Notes: a model not told the origin generated them from the sequence alone. Shown: positions 25,095-34,757, numbered from the stretch's first letter. The stretch: 64,000 nucleotides of DNA from Bacteroidales bacterium (GCA_910575615.1 CAJTEX010000008.1:1-64000); one strand, 5' to 3'. Numbers and translations: made by a program.

Positions 25095-27393
25095 GATTTT
25101 CATATTGGCGGGATTTGCCATAATCCCGTTGCTGACTTTCGCGCAGGCTGTCAGCGGAAAGGTTGTCGAGGCATCATCGGGTGAGCCATTGCCGTTTGCC
25201 AATGTGGTGTTGATGCGAGACAGCGTTTATATCGACGGCGTGGTGAGCGGCGACGACGGCTGTTTCTTTTTCGGGAAAGCCCCGGCAGGGGCCGACCGCG
25301 TGAAGATAACGATGGTGGGATATGGCGATTTCATCGGGAATATCCCGCCTACGGGTGATTTCGGGGTGATTGCGCTTGAGGAGTCGTCGGTGATGCTCGG
25401 CGAGGTCGTGGTCAAGGCCGACCTCCCGGCCACGAGGCTGACCGGAAACGTGATGGTGACCACAGTAGCGGGGAGCGTGCTGTCAAAGGCCGGGACGGCA
25501 AATGATGTCCTCGCCAAAATACCCCTCGTCACCGGAGGGGATGGCAATTTCAAGGTCTTCGGACGTGGCGCACCGGTGATATATATCAATGGCCGCAAAG
25601 TGACGGATGCGTCATCGCTTGAGCAGCTCAGCTCGGAAGACATCAAGTCGGTGGAGGTAATCAGCAATCCGGGCCCGCAGTATCCGGCTGATGTCAATGC
25701 CGTGATACGCATAAAGACGCTCCCGCCGAAGGGTGAGGGATTCAGCCTGTCGGCCTACAGCAACACAATGCTGGCCACTTTTGCGCGCAACTCCGAGAAC
25801 CTTGACCTGAAATACCGCGTGGGTGGTCTGGAGGTCTTTGCCAACGGTTATTTCTATGGTGGCAAATGGAGGTTTCACGATATCAGTGCGCTCACAACTT
25901 ATGGCCCGCAGGTTTTCGACCAGCAGGTGGAAGCCTACACCACGCCGGTTTCGCGCAACCTGTATGGGAAATTGGGCTTCAATTACCAGGCTGGCCAGAA
26001 CCACTCGTTTGGCGCGTATTACCAGGCAGGGAAATCCCGGGTTTCGCTCAAGGGCACGGTTGACACTCGAGTGACATCAGACGGGGCTCCGTATGAGTCG
26101 CTGTGGCAGTGGAATGACGGAGATGAGACCGAGCTCCCTGACCATAATGCCAATGTGTATTACAACGGGTCGTTCGGCAAGCTCTCGGTCGACTTCAATG
26201 GCGATTTCCTGCAGACCGAGACAAGCAAGTCAAGCACCAAGGTTGAGACCGGGGGACTCGCCCCCGACCAGGTGGTGCTTACCGACGCTGTCAACCGTAG
26301 CCGCATGTGGGCCGAGAAGCTGGTGTTGTCTTATCCGTTGTGGAAAGGCTCGATTGAGGTGGGAGAGGAGTTCACTGACTCCAGGGTTTCATACAACTCG
26401 GTTTACCATGGAGCCGGAATCTCCGGGGGCGACACGGAAATCAAGGAGAGCGGCATAGCCGCGTTCGCCGAGATGTCGCAGTCGTTCGGGCCGGTGCAGC
26501 TCGGCGTGGGATTGCGATACGAGCATGTGCGTTACCGCTATTTCGAGGGTGGGATGCTCGACAATGACCTGAGCCGCACATATGACAACTGGTTTCCGTC
26601 GCTGACAGCGTCGGCCCAGGCCGGGCAGGTGGGATTGTCGTTCAACTTTACCAGCCGCACGCGCCGCCCCTCTTACCGTCAGCTCGACGGCACCGTGGAG
26701 TATATCAACCGTTACAGCTATCAGGCAGGCAATCCGGCCCTGAAACCAACGAGGATGTACACCGCCCAGCTCATGGCCCAGTGGCGTTACTTCTTCGCCC
26801 AGGCCATATACAACCATGAGAACAACTCGGTGTTCTATACCACCGAGCGTTATGAGAACGACCCGCTGGTGAAGCTCGTGATATTTGAGAATGTGCCTCT
26901 TTACAGGCAATTCCAGTTTGCCGTCGGAGCGCAGCCCACAGTCGGATGCTGGTCGACACAGCCCACCGTGGGAATCTTCTGCAGTTTCTACACCACTGAG
27001 TTCCTTGGACGTGAGAAGAGACTCGACAAGCCGTTTCTGTATCTCAACTGGAGCAACACGGTGACGTTGCCGAAAGGGTGGACGGTTGACGCTGACTTTA
27101 TGGCACAGACTGCCGGACATGGGCAGAACTGCTACATCAAGGCCACGAGCTATCTCAATATCGGGGTCTCCAAAAGATTCTTCAACGACTCTTTCTCCGT
27201 CAAGCTTGAGGCCCGCGACATATTCGACACCGCCAATGAGCGTGTGACAATGTATAATGGCGACATTCTTGTCTCCATGGCCAACTACCAGGGGTCGCGC
27301 AACCTGCGCCTGACCTTGCGATACAGGCTGAACGCATCCCGGTCGAAATACCGTGGCACCGGTGCCGGCTCGTCAGAGAAAGACCGCCTCTGA
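25081..27393 (+). CDS. TonB-dependent-receptor-type outer-membrane barrel with element-derived start
   Basis: The present 770-residue frame starts MKEPWIFILAGFAI, of which the first codons come from the inserted element; before insertion it read MRFSQRIFILAG from ATG 24890. The signal peptide remains usable and ends near FAQA. A carboxypeptidase-regulatory-like beta domain follows at about 25-105 (SGKVVEASSGEPLPFANVVLM), then a plug (VLAKIPLVTGGDGNFKVFGRGAPVIYINGRKV) and a long beta barrel (SFNFTSRTRRPSYRQLDGTVEYINRYSYQAGNPALKP). It fits the outer-membrane beta-barrel family related to TonB receptors; the ligand is unknown. A perfect terminator follows. Confidence 0.88.
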   Translation: MKEPWIFILAGFAIIPLLTFAQAVSGKVVEASSGEPLPFANVVLMRDSVYIDGVVSGDDGCFFFGKAPAGADRVKITMVGYGDFIGNIPPTGDFGVIALEESSVMLGEVVVKADLPATRLTGNVMVTTVAGSVLSKAGTANDVLAKIPLVTGGDGNFKVFGRGAPVIYINGRKVTDASSLEQLSSEDIKSVEVISNPGPQYPADVNAVIRIKTLPPKGEGFSLSAYSNTMLATFARNSENLDLKYRVGGLEVFANGYFYGGKWRFHDISALTTYGPQVFDQQVEAYTTPVSRNLYGKLGFNYQAGQNHSFGAYYQAGKSRVSLKGTVDTRVTSDGAPYESLWQWNDGDETELPDHNANVYYNGSFGKLSVDFNGDFLQTETSKSSTKVETGGLAPDQVVLTDAVNRSRMWAEKLVLSYPLWKGSIEVGEEFTDSRVSYNSVYHGAGISGGDTEIKESGIAAFAEMSQSFGPVQLGVGLRYEHVRYRYFEGGMLDNDLSRTYDNWFPSLTASAQAGQVGLSFNFTSRTRRPSYRQLDGTVEYINRYSYQAGNPALKPTRMYTAQLMAQWRYFFAQAIYNHENNSVFYTTERYENDPLVKLVIFENVPLYRQFQFAVGAQPTVGCWSTQPTVGIFCSFYTTEFLGREKRLDKPFLYLNWSNTVTLPKGWTVDADFMAQTAGHGQNCYIKATSYLNIGVSKRFFNDSFSVKLEARDIFDTANERVTMYNGDILVSMANYQGSRNLRLTLRYRLNASRSKYRGTGAGSSEKDRL

Positions 27394-27434
27394 GCCCCGG
27401 AGCATAGATGCGGAGATTAATCTCATAACAATAT

Positions 27435-27484
27435 GACGCCATCCTGACGGAGGAGGCTTGTGAGTCCTCCGTCAGGATGGCGTC
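27435..27484 (+). terminator. Terminator after the receptor gene
   Basis: A perfect 20-base stem begins GACGCCATCCTGACGG and closes with its complement at 27465-27484; the loop has 10 bases. Confidence 0.8.
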
Positions 27485-27510
27485 TGTATTGATTGCGAGA
27501 CCTTTGCTGG

Positions 27511-27660
27511 TTATTTCACCTTGACGGTCTGGCGCAGCAGGATGTCGGCCGATGAGTTGCCGACAAGTATTTCAGCAGCGGCGGTGCCACCCTCCTGGCC
27601 GGGATACCAGAGATATGATGGTATGTTAATTTTATTCGATTCGAGGTAAAACGGGTGTCG
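27511..27660 (-). pseudogene. Remnant of a glycoside hydrolase, C-terminal tail
   Basis: On the minus strand a frame reads SYLWYPGQEGGTAAAEILVG, then NSSADILLRQTVKVK and a TAA stop at 27513-27511. WYPGQEGGTA is characteristic of family 3 beta-glucosidases. Upstream of about 27660 the sequence loses protein character and there is no start. It is a decayed fragment of fewer than 50 codons. The neighbouring direct repeats suggest an insertion or deletion removed the rest. Assignment to family 3 rests on one motif. Confidence 0.5.
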
Positions 27661-27725
27661 GATTTGGTTTCGACGATGCAAAGATATGTATATTCAACGC
27701 TTGATTTTCAGATTTTATCGAAAAA

Positions 27726-27779
27726 ATTAACGGGGACGTTTCCAATCGGAGAGTCTGGATTAACGGGGACGTTTCCAAT
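27726..27779. repeat. Two direct copies of a 20-base motif, period 33
   Basis: TTAACGGGGACGTTTCCAAT occurs exactly at 27727-27746 and 27760-27779, 13 bases apart. The spacing suggests a remnant of a repeat-bearing mobile element or a short REP-like array. No transposase is adjacent. The surrounding 27394-27874 region has no intact gene. Confidence 0.7.
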
Positions 27780-27874
27780 GAGTTGCGTGCCTGTCGACGG
27801 TATGATGACACCGCCCGGCCGAGGGGTTTCGGCCGGGCGGCGGTGTCGTGTCCCGGATGTGTGGGAGGATGGGG

Positions 27875-28411
27875 TCAGATGAGCTTTTTTTGAAACAGGA
27901 TGGAGGCGACAAACCGGTCTCCACGGCGGAACCATGAGGGGCGTGTGCCGACACGCGTAAACCCGGCTTTCTCTTCGAAGAGCGTTATGGACGGGGAATT
28001 GTCGGCGGCCACCTCGGAGGCGAGCGTTGCCAGGCCGAGTGTGTCGCGGCAATATTCCCCGGCAAGCGTCAGGGCGCGTGTGGCGATTCCATGGCCGCGC
28101 CATTGCGGCGCTACCATTATCCCGACCATCGCCCTGGAGTTGACCGGGTCGATGTCGTAAAGGTCGAGCGTGCCGCAAGGCTCGGTCGCGTCCTCGGTGG
28201 CGGTCTCGATGATCAGCCTGAGCTGGCCGGCCGAGAATGGGTTGGCGTCGTAATTGTTGGCGTACTCCCAAAGCTGGTGTCTTGATATCGGCGCGCGCGT
28301 GCCCCCGAACGGCCATATGCTCCGGTCGTTTTCCCACAGATACATACGGTCGACATCTCCAGGCTCCATGGCCCTAAGCCTCACCTCTGTTTTCTCCAGT
28401 CTTTCACCCAT
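27875..28411 (-). CDS. GNAT-family N-acetyltransferase
   Basis: This 178-residue enzyme has the GNAT fold: VRLRAMEPGDVDRMYLWEND at the front, CGTLDLYDIDPVNSRAMVGIMVAPQWRGHGIATRAL carrying the acetyl-CoA-binding Q/R-x-x-G-x-G/A loop, and NSPSITLFEEKAGFTRVGTRP at the end. The type resembles SpeG/RimJ-like acetyltransferases, which act on polyamines, ribosomal proteins or antibiotics; the acceptor cannot be read. It lies 16 bases after recR and reads in the same direction, so the two are probably co-transcribed. Confidence 0.88.
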   Translation of the reverse strand: MGERLEKTEVRLRAMEPGDVDRMYLWENDRSIWPFGGTRAPISRHQLWEYANNYDANPFSAGQLRLIIETATEDATEPCGTLDLYDIDPVNSRAMVGIMVAPQWRGHGIATRALTLAGEYCRDTLGLATLASEVAADNSPSITLFEEKAGFTRVGTRPSWFRRGDRFVASILFQKKLI

Positions 28412-28427
28412 GGCTGTGTCTGTTTTC

Positions 28428-29054
28428 CTACGCCTTGATGGAGTCAGCGAACAGGGTGCGGTTGGTCAGCGAGCGGCCAAGGGTCAGCTCGTCGGTGTAC
28501 TCGATTTCGTTGCCGAGGGCCACGCCCCGGGCAAGCTGGGTCACTTTCACCTCTGCGTGCGGGGCGAGGCGGCGGTAGATGTAATATCCGGTGGTGTCAC
28601 CTTCCATAGTGGCTCCGAGCGCGAGAATCACCTCAGAGATGCCACCCTCGCCGACCCGGGCTATCAGGGAGTCGATTTCAAGCTGGTCGGGGCTGACACC
28701 GTCGATGGGGGAGATGACCCCGCCGAGGACGTGATACAGGCCGTTGAACTGGCCGGTGCTTTCGAGAATCATCACATCCTTCACCGATTCCACCACGCAT
28801 ATGGTGGCGCGGTCGCGACGCTGGTCGGCGCATATCGGGCAAAGCTCGGTCTCGGAGATGTTGTGGCATACCTTGCAATATGTGATGCCTTTGCGCATGT
28901 CGATGATGGCGTTCCCCAGGGCGTTGGCCGTCCCCTCCTCCTGGCGCAAGAGGTGGAGGGCCAGGCGCAGCGCGGTCTTGCGGCCTATTCCGGGAAGCCG
29001 CGATATCTCGGTGACGCAGTTTTCAAGCAGTGTGGATTCAAATTCCTGTCTCAT
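28428..29054 (-). CDS. recR: Recombination protein RecR
   Basis: This 208-residue protein acts with RecF/RecO to load RecA on gapped DNA. Order: helix-hairpin-helix [20 protein letters not shown] (about 17-36), zinc finger [16 protein letters not shown] (about 60-75), Toprim [19 protein letters not shown] with its Glu, and [17 protein letters not shown]. Length and motifs are normal. The stop is TAG, showing that amber is an ordinary terminator in this genome. It is divergent from panC, and the two share an 80-base spacer. Confidence 0.96.
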   Translation of the reverse strand: MRQEFESTLLENCVTEISRLPGIGRKTALRLALHLLRQEEGTANALGNAIIDMRKGITYCKVCHNISETELCPICADQRRDRATICVVESVKDVMILESTGQFNGLYHVLGGVISPIDGVSPDQLEIDSLIARVGEGGISEVILALGATMEGDTTGYYIYRRLAPHAEVKVTQLARGVALGNEIEYTDELTLGRSLTNRTLFADSIKA

Positions 29055-29115
29055 ATGAATGTCTCCATCCCTTGTCGGGTCGAAAAGAGTTGCAAAGTTA
29101 CGGGATTTGTCGGGA

Positions 29116-29152
29116 TTTTTGGCGGTAGATGTTGAAAAAAAACGTAACTTTG
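29116..29152 (+). promoter_or_regulatory. Likely promoter of panC
   Basis: TTTTTG at 29116-29121 and TAACTTTG at 29145-29152 are separated by 23 bases, somewhat long for the consensus. A CAAAGTTA (29093-29100) on the other strand gives recR its own -7-like box. Confidence 0.5.
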
Positions 29153-29181
29153 CACCCGTAAAAATTCCTGACTGTTAACAA

Positions 29182-30033
29182 ATGGAAATAATAAGAAGTG
29201 TCAGCGGGCTCAAGGAAGCTGTGGCCCGCTTCAAGGCCGATGGCCGCTCGGTAGGGCTGGTGCCCACGATGGGTGCCCTTCATGCCGGACATATCTCACT
29301 GGTCGACCGCGCGCGCCGCGAAAACGGGGCGGTGGTGGTCAGTGTCTTCGTGAATCCCACCCAGTTCAACAATGCCGCCGACCTGGCGACCTATCCCCGC
29401 ACAGAGGAGGCCGACTGCGCCAAGCTCCGTGAGGCGGGTGTCGACATCGCTTTCATCCCGACTGTCGAGGAGATATATCCCACCGAGGACACCAGGGTGT
29501 TTGACCTCGGCGAGGTGGCGGCCGTGATGGAGGGCCCTATGCGCCCTGGCCATTTCAACGGGGTCGCGCAGGTGGTGAGCAAGCTCTTCAGCTTTGTGGA
29601 GCCTGACCGCGCCTATTTCGGCGAGAAGGATTTCCAGCAGATTGCCGTGATACGCCGCATGGTCGAGCTTGAGAAATTCCCTATAGAGATAATCGACTGC
29701 CCGATATGCCGCGAGGATGACGGGCTTGCCATGAGCAGCCGCAATGTCAGGCTGACCGCCGAGAACCGCGCCGTCGCCCCGGCTATCCACCGCATACTCA
29801 AGAAGAGTGTCGAGTGGGCGCGTGACCACAGCCTCGACGACACCCGCCGCCTGGTGGTAGAGGAGCTTGACGCTTACCCCCAGATGGAAGTGGAGTATTA
29901 CGAGATTGTCGACCCCCTCACGATGCAGCCGCTGAAGGAGTGGTCAACTCCCCACAACGGCCAGGCCGTGGGATGCATCACTTGCTATTGCGGGGATGTG
30001 CGCCTGATTGACAACATTAAATATGAACGCTGA
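29182..30033 (+). CDS. panC: Pantothenate synthetase
   Basis: This 283-residue enzyme joins pantoate and beta-alanine with ATP to make pantothenate. The HxGH nucleotide motif is in [19 protein letters not shown], followed by [48 protein letters not shown] and the MSSRN (KMSKS-like) loop in [13 protein letters not shown]. Length and residues are normal. Its stop lies inside the start region of panD, so the two genes of the same pathway are translationally coupled. Confidence 0.96.
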   Translation: MEIIRSVSGLKEAVARFKADGRSVGLVPTMGALHAGHISLVDRARRENGAVVVSVFVNPTQFNNAADLATYPRTEEADCAKLREAGVDIAFIPTVEEIYPTEDTRVFDLGEVAAVMEGPMRPGHFNGVAQVVSKLFSFVEPDRAYFGEKDFQQIAVIRRMVELEKFPIEIIDCPICREDDGLAMSSRNVRLTAENRAVAPAIHRILKKSVEWARDHSLDDTRRLVVEELDAYPQMEVEYYEIVDPLTMQPLKEWSTPHNGQAVGCITCYCGDVRLIDNIKYER

Positions 30034-30034
30034 C

Positions 30035-30385
30035 ATGAACGTTGAAATACTGAAATCGAAAATCCACAGGGTGACCGTCACCGAGGCGAATCTCGACTAT
30101 ATCGGGAGCATCACAATAGACGAAGACCTCATGGATGCCGCCGACATCCTTCCGGGCGAGCATGTCTACATCGTCGACAACAACAACGGCGAGCGCCTGG
30201 AGACATATGCCATCCCGGGTGAACGCGGTTCGGGGGTTATCTGCCTCAACGGCGCGGCGGCCCGCAAGGTGCAGCCCGGCGACATAGTGATCATCATGGC
30301 TTACGCCTCGATGCCCTACGAGGAGGCACGCGGATTCAGGCCCTCGATTGTCTTCCCCGACACAGCCTCCAACCGTCTCCTCTAA
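30035..30385 (+). CDS. panD: Aspartate 1-decarboxylase proenzyme
   Basis: This protein of about 116 residues is a pyruvoyl enzyme that converts aspartate to beta-alanine, the partner substrate for PanC. The self-cleavage site is Gly-Ser in [12 protein letters not shown], with [33 protein letters not shown] and [20 protein letters not shown] following. ATG 30035 ([11 protein letters not shown]) gives the usual family length; ATG 30023 is an alternative. The gene overlaps or abuts the end of panC. ffh starts about 30 bases later. Confidence 0.94.
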   Translation: MNVEILKSKIHRVTVTEANLDYIGSITIDEDLMDAADILPGEHVYIVDNNNGERLETYAIPGERGSGVICLNGAAARKVQPGDIVIIMAYASMPYEEARGFRPSIVFPDTASNRLL

Positions 30386-30416
30386 CCAATTTTAAAGGAA
30401 AAAACATTCCCGACAT

Positions 30417-31748
30417 ATGTTTGAGAATCTTAGCGAGAAACTTGAAAGAAGTTTCAAAATACTTAAAGGCCAAGGTAAGATTACCGAAATCAATGTGGCC
30501 GAAACCCTCAAGGATGTGCGCCGCGCGCTCCTTGATGCCGACGTAAACTACAAGGTGGCCAAGAGCTTCACCGACACTGTGAAGCAGAAAGCCCTCGGCC
30601 AGAATGTGATAAACGCCATCAAGCCCCAGGAGCTGATGGTGAAGATTGTCCATGACGAGCTGGCTGCCCTGATGGGTGGCGAGACCGCCCAGGTCAACCT
30701 CTCGGGCAATCCCACTGTCATCCTGATGTCGGGTCTCCAGGGTTCGGGTAAGACCACTTTCTCTGGCAAGCTCGCCCGCAAGCTCAAGAGCGAGAAGGGG
30801 AAACGCCCCCTGCTTGTCGCCTGTGACGTCTACCGTCCCGCCGCCATCGAGCAGCTCAAGGTGCTGGCCTCCCAGATTGAGGTGCCGGTCTACACCGAGG
30901 AGGGCAACAAGAACCCTGTCGAGATCGCGAAGAACGCCATCGCCTATGCGAAGCAGAACCATCTCGACCTGGTGATTGTCGACACCGCCGGCCGTCTGGC
31001 CGTCGACGAGCAGATGATGGATGAAATCGAGGCCATCAAGAATGCCATCAAGCCCCAGGAGACGCTGTTTGTGGTTGACTCGATGACCGGTCAGGACGCG
31101 GTCAACACTGCCAAGGAGTTCAACGACCGTCTCGACTTCGACGGTGTCGTGCTTACAAAGCTCGACGGTGACACCCGTGGCGGTGCGGCCCTGTCGATAC
31201 GCACAGTGGTCACCAAGCCCATCAAGTTTGTCGGGACCGGCGAGAAGCTCGACGCGCTCGACCTCTTCCACCCCTCCCGAATGGCCGACCGTATCCTCGG
31301 CATGGGTGACATCGTGTCGCTGGTGGAGAAGGCCCAGGCTCAGTTTGACGAGAAGCAGGCGTTGGAAATCCAGCGCAAACTCGCCCGCAACCAGTTTAAC
31401 TTCAACGATTTCCTGGCCCAGATTCAGCAGATCAAGAAGATGGGTAACCTCAAGGACCTGGCATCGATGATTCCCGGTCTCGGAAAGGCGATAAAGGATG
31501 TCGACATCGATGACAACGCTTTCAAGAGCATTGAGGCCATAATCAGCTCTATGACCGCCAAGGAGCGCACCAATCCCGAAATCATTAACGGCAGCCGCCG
31601 CAAGCGCATCGCCGCCGGTTCGGGCACTTCGCTGCAGGAGGTCAACCGCCTGCTCACCCAGTTTGAGCAGACCCGCAAGATGATGAAGGCCGCCACCGCG
31701 ATGAAGAATCCTATGAAGATGATGCGCGCCATGCGCGGACGCCGATAA
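30417..31748 (+). CDS. ffh: Signal recognition particle protein Ffh
   Basis: This 443-residue GTPase binds signal sequences and the SRP RNA. The N domain is followed by the G domain with [63 protein letters not shown] and [13 protein letters not shown], then the methionine-rich M domain ([44 protein letters not shown]). The architecture and length are normal. It is followed closely by folD (25 bases), so they likely share a transcript from the pan genes onward. Confidence 0.97.
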   Translation: MFENLSEKLERSFKILKGQGKITEINVAETLKDVRRALLDADVNYKVAKSFTDTVKQKALGQNVINAIKPQELMVKIVHDELAALMGGETAQVNLSGNPTVILMSGLQGSGKTTFSGKLARKLKSEKGKRPLLVACDVYRPAAIEQLKVLASQIEVPVYTEEGNKNPVEIAKNAIAYAKQNHLDLVIVDTAGRLAVDEQMMDEIEAIKNAIKPQETLFVVDSMTGQDAVNTAKEFNDRLDFDGVVLTKLDGDTRGGAALSIRTVVTKPIKFVGTGEKLDALDLFHPSRMADRILGMGDIVSLVEKAQAQFDEKQALEIQRKLARNQFNFNDFLAQIQQIKKMGNLKDLASMIPGLGKAIKDVDIDDNAFKSIEAIISSMTAKERTNPEIINGSRRKRIAAGSGTSLQEVNRLLTQFEQTRKMMKAATAMKNPMKMMRAMRGRR

Positions 31749-31773
31749 CCCCACATCCCACACTGATACCCCC

Positions 31774-32655
31774 ATGATTAAGATCGACGGAAAAGAGACG
31801 GCCGCCAAGATCAAGGCCGAGATAGCCGCCGAGGTTGCCGATATGGTGGCCCGCGGAGAGAAACGTCCCCATCTGGCCGCCATACTTGTCGGCCACGACG
31901 GCGGCAGTGAGACTTACGTCGCCTCCAAGGTGAAAGCCTGCGAGGAGTGTGGCTTCAAGTCGACCCTCATCCGCTTTGAGGATGACATCGACGAGGCGAC
32001 ATTGCTTGAAGCCGTGGACAAGCTCAACCGCGACGAGGATGTCGACGGCTTCATCGTGCAGCTTCCCCTGCCCAAGCATATCTCCGAGCAGAAGGTGATC
32101 GAGTCCATCGACTACCGGAAGGATGTCGACGGTTTCCACCCCATCAATGTGGGCCGTCAGTCAATCGGTCTGCCTTGTTTCCACAGCGCGACCCCGGCCG
32201 GAATCATGACCCTGCTCGAACGTTATGAAATCCCCACCAAAGGGGCCAATTGCGTTGTCCTTGGTCGCAGCAACATCGTCGGCAAGCCTGTGGCCACGCT
32301 GATGATGCAGAAAGGCTATCCCGGCGACGCAACCGTGACGGTGTGTCACCGCGCTACCCGCGATCTGAAAGAAATCTGCCGCAACGCCGACATCATAATA
32401 GCTGCGATGGGTGTGCCCGGATTCGTCACCGCCGACATGGTGAAGGAGGGTGCGACGGTCATCGACGTGGGCACCACCCGTGTCCCCGACGCGACCCGCA
32501 AGAGCGGCTTCCGCCTGCGCGGCGATGTGGAATTTGACGAGGTCGCGCCCAAATGCGGCCACATCACGCCGGTTCCAGGCGGTGTCGGCCCGATGACCAT
32601 CGTGTCACTGATGCGCAACACCCTCCTGGCCGGAAAGAAAGCAATATACCAATAA
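31774..32655 (+). CDS. folD: Bifunctional methylenetetrahydrofolate dehydrogenase/cyclohydrolase
   Basis: This 293-residue enzyme interconverts one-carbon folates in the cytosol using NADP. Motifs are [26 protein letters not shown] with the catalytic Lys, [60 protein letters not shown] (dinucleotide binding), and [20 protein letters not shown]-type ending seen here as [12 protein letters not shown]. Length and motifs are normal. A strong hairpin follows, closing the pan-ffh-folD group. Confidence 0.96.
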   Translation: MIKIDGKETAAKIKAEIAAEVADMVARGEKRPHLAAILVGHDGGSETYVASKVKACEECGFKSTLIRFEDDIDEATLLEAVDKLNRDEDVDGFIVQLPLPKHISEQKVIESIDYRKDVDGFHPINVGRQSIGLPCFHSATPAGIMTLLERYEIPTKGANCVVLGRSNIVGKPVATLMMQKGYPGDATVTVCHRATRDLKEICRNADIIIAAMGVPGFVTADMVKEGATVIDVGTTRVPDATRKSGFRLRGDVEFDEVAPKCGHITPVPGGVGPMTIVSLMRNTLLAGKKAIYQ

Positions 32656-32674
32656 ACATATCTCTTTGACCACA

Positions 32675-32704
32675 CCGGAGAGCCGTGTCATCGCGGCTCT
32701 CCGG
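32675..32704 (+). terminator. Terminator after folD
   Basis: CCGGAGAGCCG pairs with CGGCTCTCCGG around an 8-base loop. Confidence 0.75.
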
Positions 32705-32741
32705 CCTGGTTAAGGGGGATGCCTAATACTTTAACACTACC

Positions 32742-33860
32742 GTGATGGAAAGTCTGCTGGCTGCTGCCGCCGCGTTAGTCCTCTCACTGGCCTCAGCCGG
32801 GGAGATAGACATTGTGTTTGCCGGTGACGCGATGATGCACACCGGCCAGCTTGAGGCGGCCAAGCGTGGCGACAAGGGATATGACTATTCGGCTTGCTTC
32901 TCTGCGATTGCCCCTTATGTCAGTGATGCCGACTACGCGGTGGTGAATCTCGAGACCCCGGTGGCCGGTGGAGCATATTCGGGTTACCCGCAGTTCAACG
33001 CTCCCGCGAGCTATGTCGATGCTCTCGCGGCGGCAGGCTTCGACCTGTTCCTGACGGCCAACAACCATACCCTCGACCGTCGGGAGAGGGGGCTTAAACA
33101 GACTGTGGCCCTGCTCGACTCGCTCGGCCTGGCCCATCTCGGCACATACGCCGATGCCGCGCAGCGCGACAGCCGCATCCCTTTCATTGCCGACATCAAT
33201 GGCTTCAAGGTGGGGTTTGTGAATTACACCTATGGCACCAACGGCTTCACCGTGAGCGGAGACGCTGTGGTGGATTACATAGACGCGGAGACGATATGCG
33301 CCGACATAGCGAAGACCCGCAATGCCGGGGCGGAGATAATCGTGGCGGCGATGCACTGGGGTGAGGAGTACACCCTGACCCCGGTGAGGTCTGAGAAGCA
33401 ATGGGCGCGTTTCCTGGAGAATGAGGGGGTTGACATAATAATGGGAGGTCATCCCCATGTGGTGCAGCCTATGGAGCTGCGCGACAACGCCAAGACCGGC
33501 AAACCTATGTTCCTGGCTTATTCCCATGGCAATTTCATCTCAAACATGATGACGCGCGACACGCGCGGCGGCCTTGTGACGCGTGTCACCATCGCCCGCG
33601 ACAGTGTGGGAAACGCATATGTCAAGGATGCCGCATACAGGCTTGTGTTCACGGTGCCTCCGGTCGACGGGGCGTTCAAGCCGGAGCCGTCATCCACCAC
33701 CGCGCCGGTAGGGAAGAGGTATGGGTTCGTGAGGGAGAATTATATGGTGATGCCTGTCGACTCCGTTCCAGAGGCTTGGCGCGGCCGGGCACGGGATTTC
33801 GCCGGGGCTGCCCGATCATTGTTCCGCAGCTCGAATGTGGGGGATATCACTGAGGAGTGA
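32742..33860 (+). CDS. CapA-family metallophosphoesterase-like protein
   Basis: This 372-residue protein has a signal segment (LLAAAAALVLSLASAG) and the CapA/PgsA fold: IDIVFAGDAMMHTGQLEAAKRG, DADYAVVNLETPVAGGAYSGYPQFNAP, GFDLFLTANNHTLDRRERGL, IIVAAMHWGEEYTLTP and DIIMGGHPHVVQPMEL. These are the metal-dependent-phosphatase-like motifs (DxM, NLE, NNH, HWG, GHxH). Family members are linked to capsule or poly-gamma-glutamate assembly; here there is no capsule gene nearby, so the exact role is unknown. It stands alone between terminators. Confidence 0.88.
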   Translation: MMESLLAAAAALVLSLASAGEIDIVFAGDAMMHTGQLEAAKRGDKGYDYSACFSAIAPYVSDADYAVVNLETPVAGGAYSGYPQFNAPASYVDALAAAGFDLFLTANNHTLDRRERGLKQTVALLDSLGLAHLGTYADAAQRDSRIPFIADINGFKVGFVNYTYGTNGFTVSGDAVVDYIDAETICADIAKTRNAGAEIIVAAMHWGEEYTLTPVRSEKQWARFLENEGVDIIMGGHPHVVQPMELRDNAKTGKPMFLAYSHGNFISNMMTRDTRGGLVTRVTIARDSVGNAYVKDAAYRLVFTVPPVDGAFKPEPSSTTAPVGKRYGFVRENYMVMPVDSVPEAWRGRARDFAGAARSLFRSSNVGDITEE

Positions 33861-33945
33861 CATCAGAATCCTTGAGGATTGCCCCAAACCTCCGGAAATT
33901 TACTCCGGAAATTTACAGCCAGAGAAAAAAATATGGCCCAAACGC

Positions 33946-33975
33946 TTGCGGAATCAAAAAATTGTTGTACCTTTG
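33946..33975 (+). promoter_or_regulatory. Promoter of tRNA-His
   Basis: TTG at 33946-33948, 19 bases, TACCTTTG at 33968-33975. The rest of 33861-34026 shows no gene; a direct repeat of CTCCGGAAATTTAC occurs near 33890-33917. Confidence 0.65.
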
Positions 33976-34026
33976 CACCGTCTTAAGGAACAAGCCGCTT
34001 TGCCGGGGTACCGGAAGATGAAAAAT

Positions 34027-34101
<75 letters not shown>

Positions 34102-34132
34102 CCGGAAGCTGCCTTAATCGGTCAGCGAAAAG

Positions 34133-34162
34133 AAAGACATCCCGCAAGGATGTCTTTTTTTG
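34133..34162 (+). terminator. Terminator after tRNA-His
   Basis: AAAGACATCC pairs with GGATGTCTTT around CGCAA and continues into a T-run. Confidence 0.85.
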
Positions 34163-34170
34163 TTGCTATT

Positions 34171-34203
34171 TTTTGGCGGATTGCAATCAAAAGTCTATTT
34201 TTG
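34171..34203 (+). promoter_or_regulatory. Promoter of the TM2 protein gene
   Basis: TTTTG at 34171-34175, 20 bases, TATTTTTG at 34196-34203. The start codon lies 29 bases downstream. Confidence 0.65.
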
Positions 34204-34232
34204 CAGTCAAAGAGTAAAAAGCAACTTTTCAT

Positions 34233-34709
34233 ATGAATTCCAACCAATCTTACCAGCCTGGCCAGCAACCCGGCCAGGGCTACCAGCAACAGGGCTACGG
34301 CCAGCAGCAGTCTTACAACCAAGGGTACCAGCAGCAGGGTTACCAGCAGGGCTACCAGCAACAAGGCTATCAGCAGGGTTACCAGCAGCAAGGTTACCAT
34401 CAGGGCTACCAGCAGCCGATGCGCCCCTATGTCGAGACCACATCCAACAACGCTTTCAACTGCGGGCCGGAAGGCAAATGCCGAGGCGTGTATGCCATTT
34501 TCGCCCTGATGCTCGGCTCTATCGGTCTTCATTATTTCTACATCAACAAGGTGGGGGCCGGAATCCTGACAATCCTCCTGGTGTGCATCACATGCGGAGC
34601 CTGGGCGATTCTGCCTGTCATCCAGGGCATACTCGCGTTCTGGAATATGACCAACGAGGAGTTTGACCGCAAGTTTGTTGCCTCCAACTCATTCTTCCCC
34701 TTCTTCTGA
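34233..34709 (+). CDS. TM2-domain protein with Gly-Tyr-Gln repeat tail
   Basis: This 158-residue protein begins with about 60 residues of low-complexity sequence built from GYQQ units (QGYQQQGYQQGYQQQ and variants), then a linker. A TM2 domain follows at about 78-145: GVYAIFALMLGSIGLHYFYINKVGAGILTILLVCITCGAWAILPVIQGIL, two hydrophobic helices with the LHxFY turn. TM2 proteins are small inner-membrane proteins of poorly known role. The Gln/Tyr-rich front is prion-like and probably disordered in the cytosol. It has its own promoter and a hairpin after it. Confidence 0.88.
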   Translation: MNSNQSYQPGQQPGQGYQQQGYGQQQSYNQGYQQQGYQQGYQQQGYQQGYQQQGYHQGYQQPMRPYVETTSNNAFNCGPEGKCRGVYAIFALMLGSIGLHYFYINKVGAGILTILLVCITCGAWAILPVIQGILAFWNMTNEEFDRKFVASNSFFPFF

Positions 34710-34757
34710 CATTGCCATGAGGCCGTGAGGTATTGCGGGCCTTTCAGGCAAATAATA

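Noticed and set aside
30336-31883. A 515-codon minus-strand frame over ffh
   Set aside because: It is a shadow of the highly conserved Ffh gene on the other strand.
34250-34420. Short tandem repeats resembling a CRISPR array or minisatellite
   Set aside because: The repeats are in the open frame of the TM2 protein, encode GYQQ units and have no spacers.
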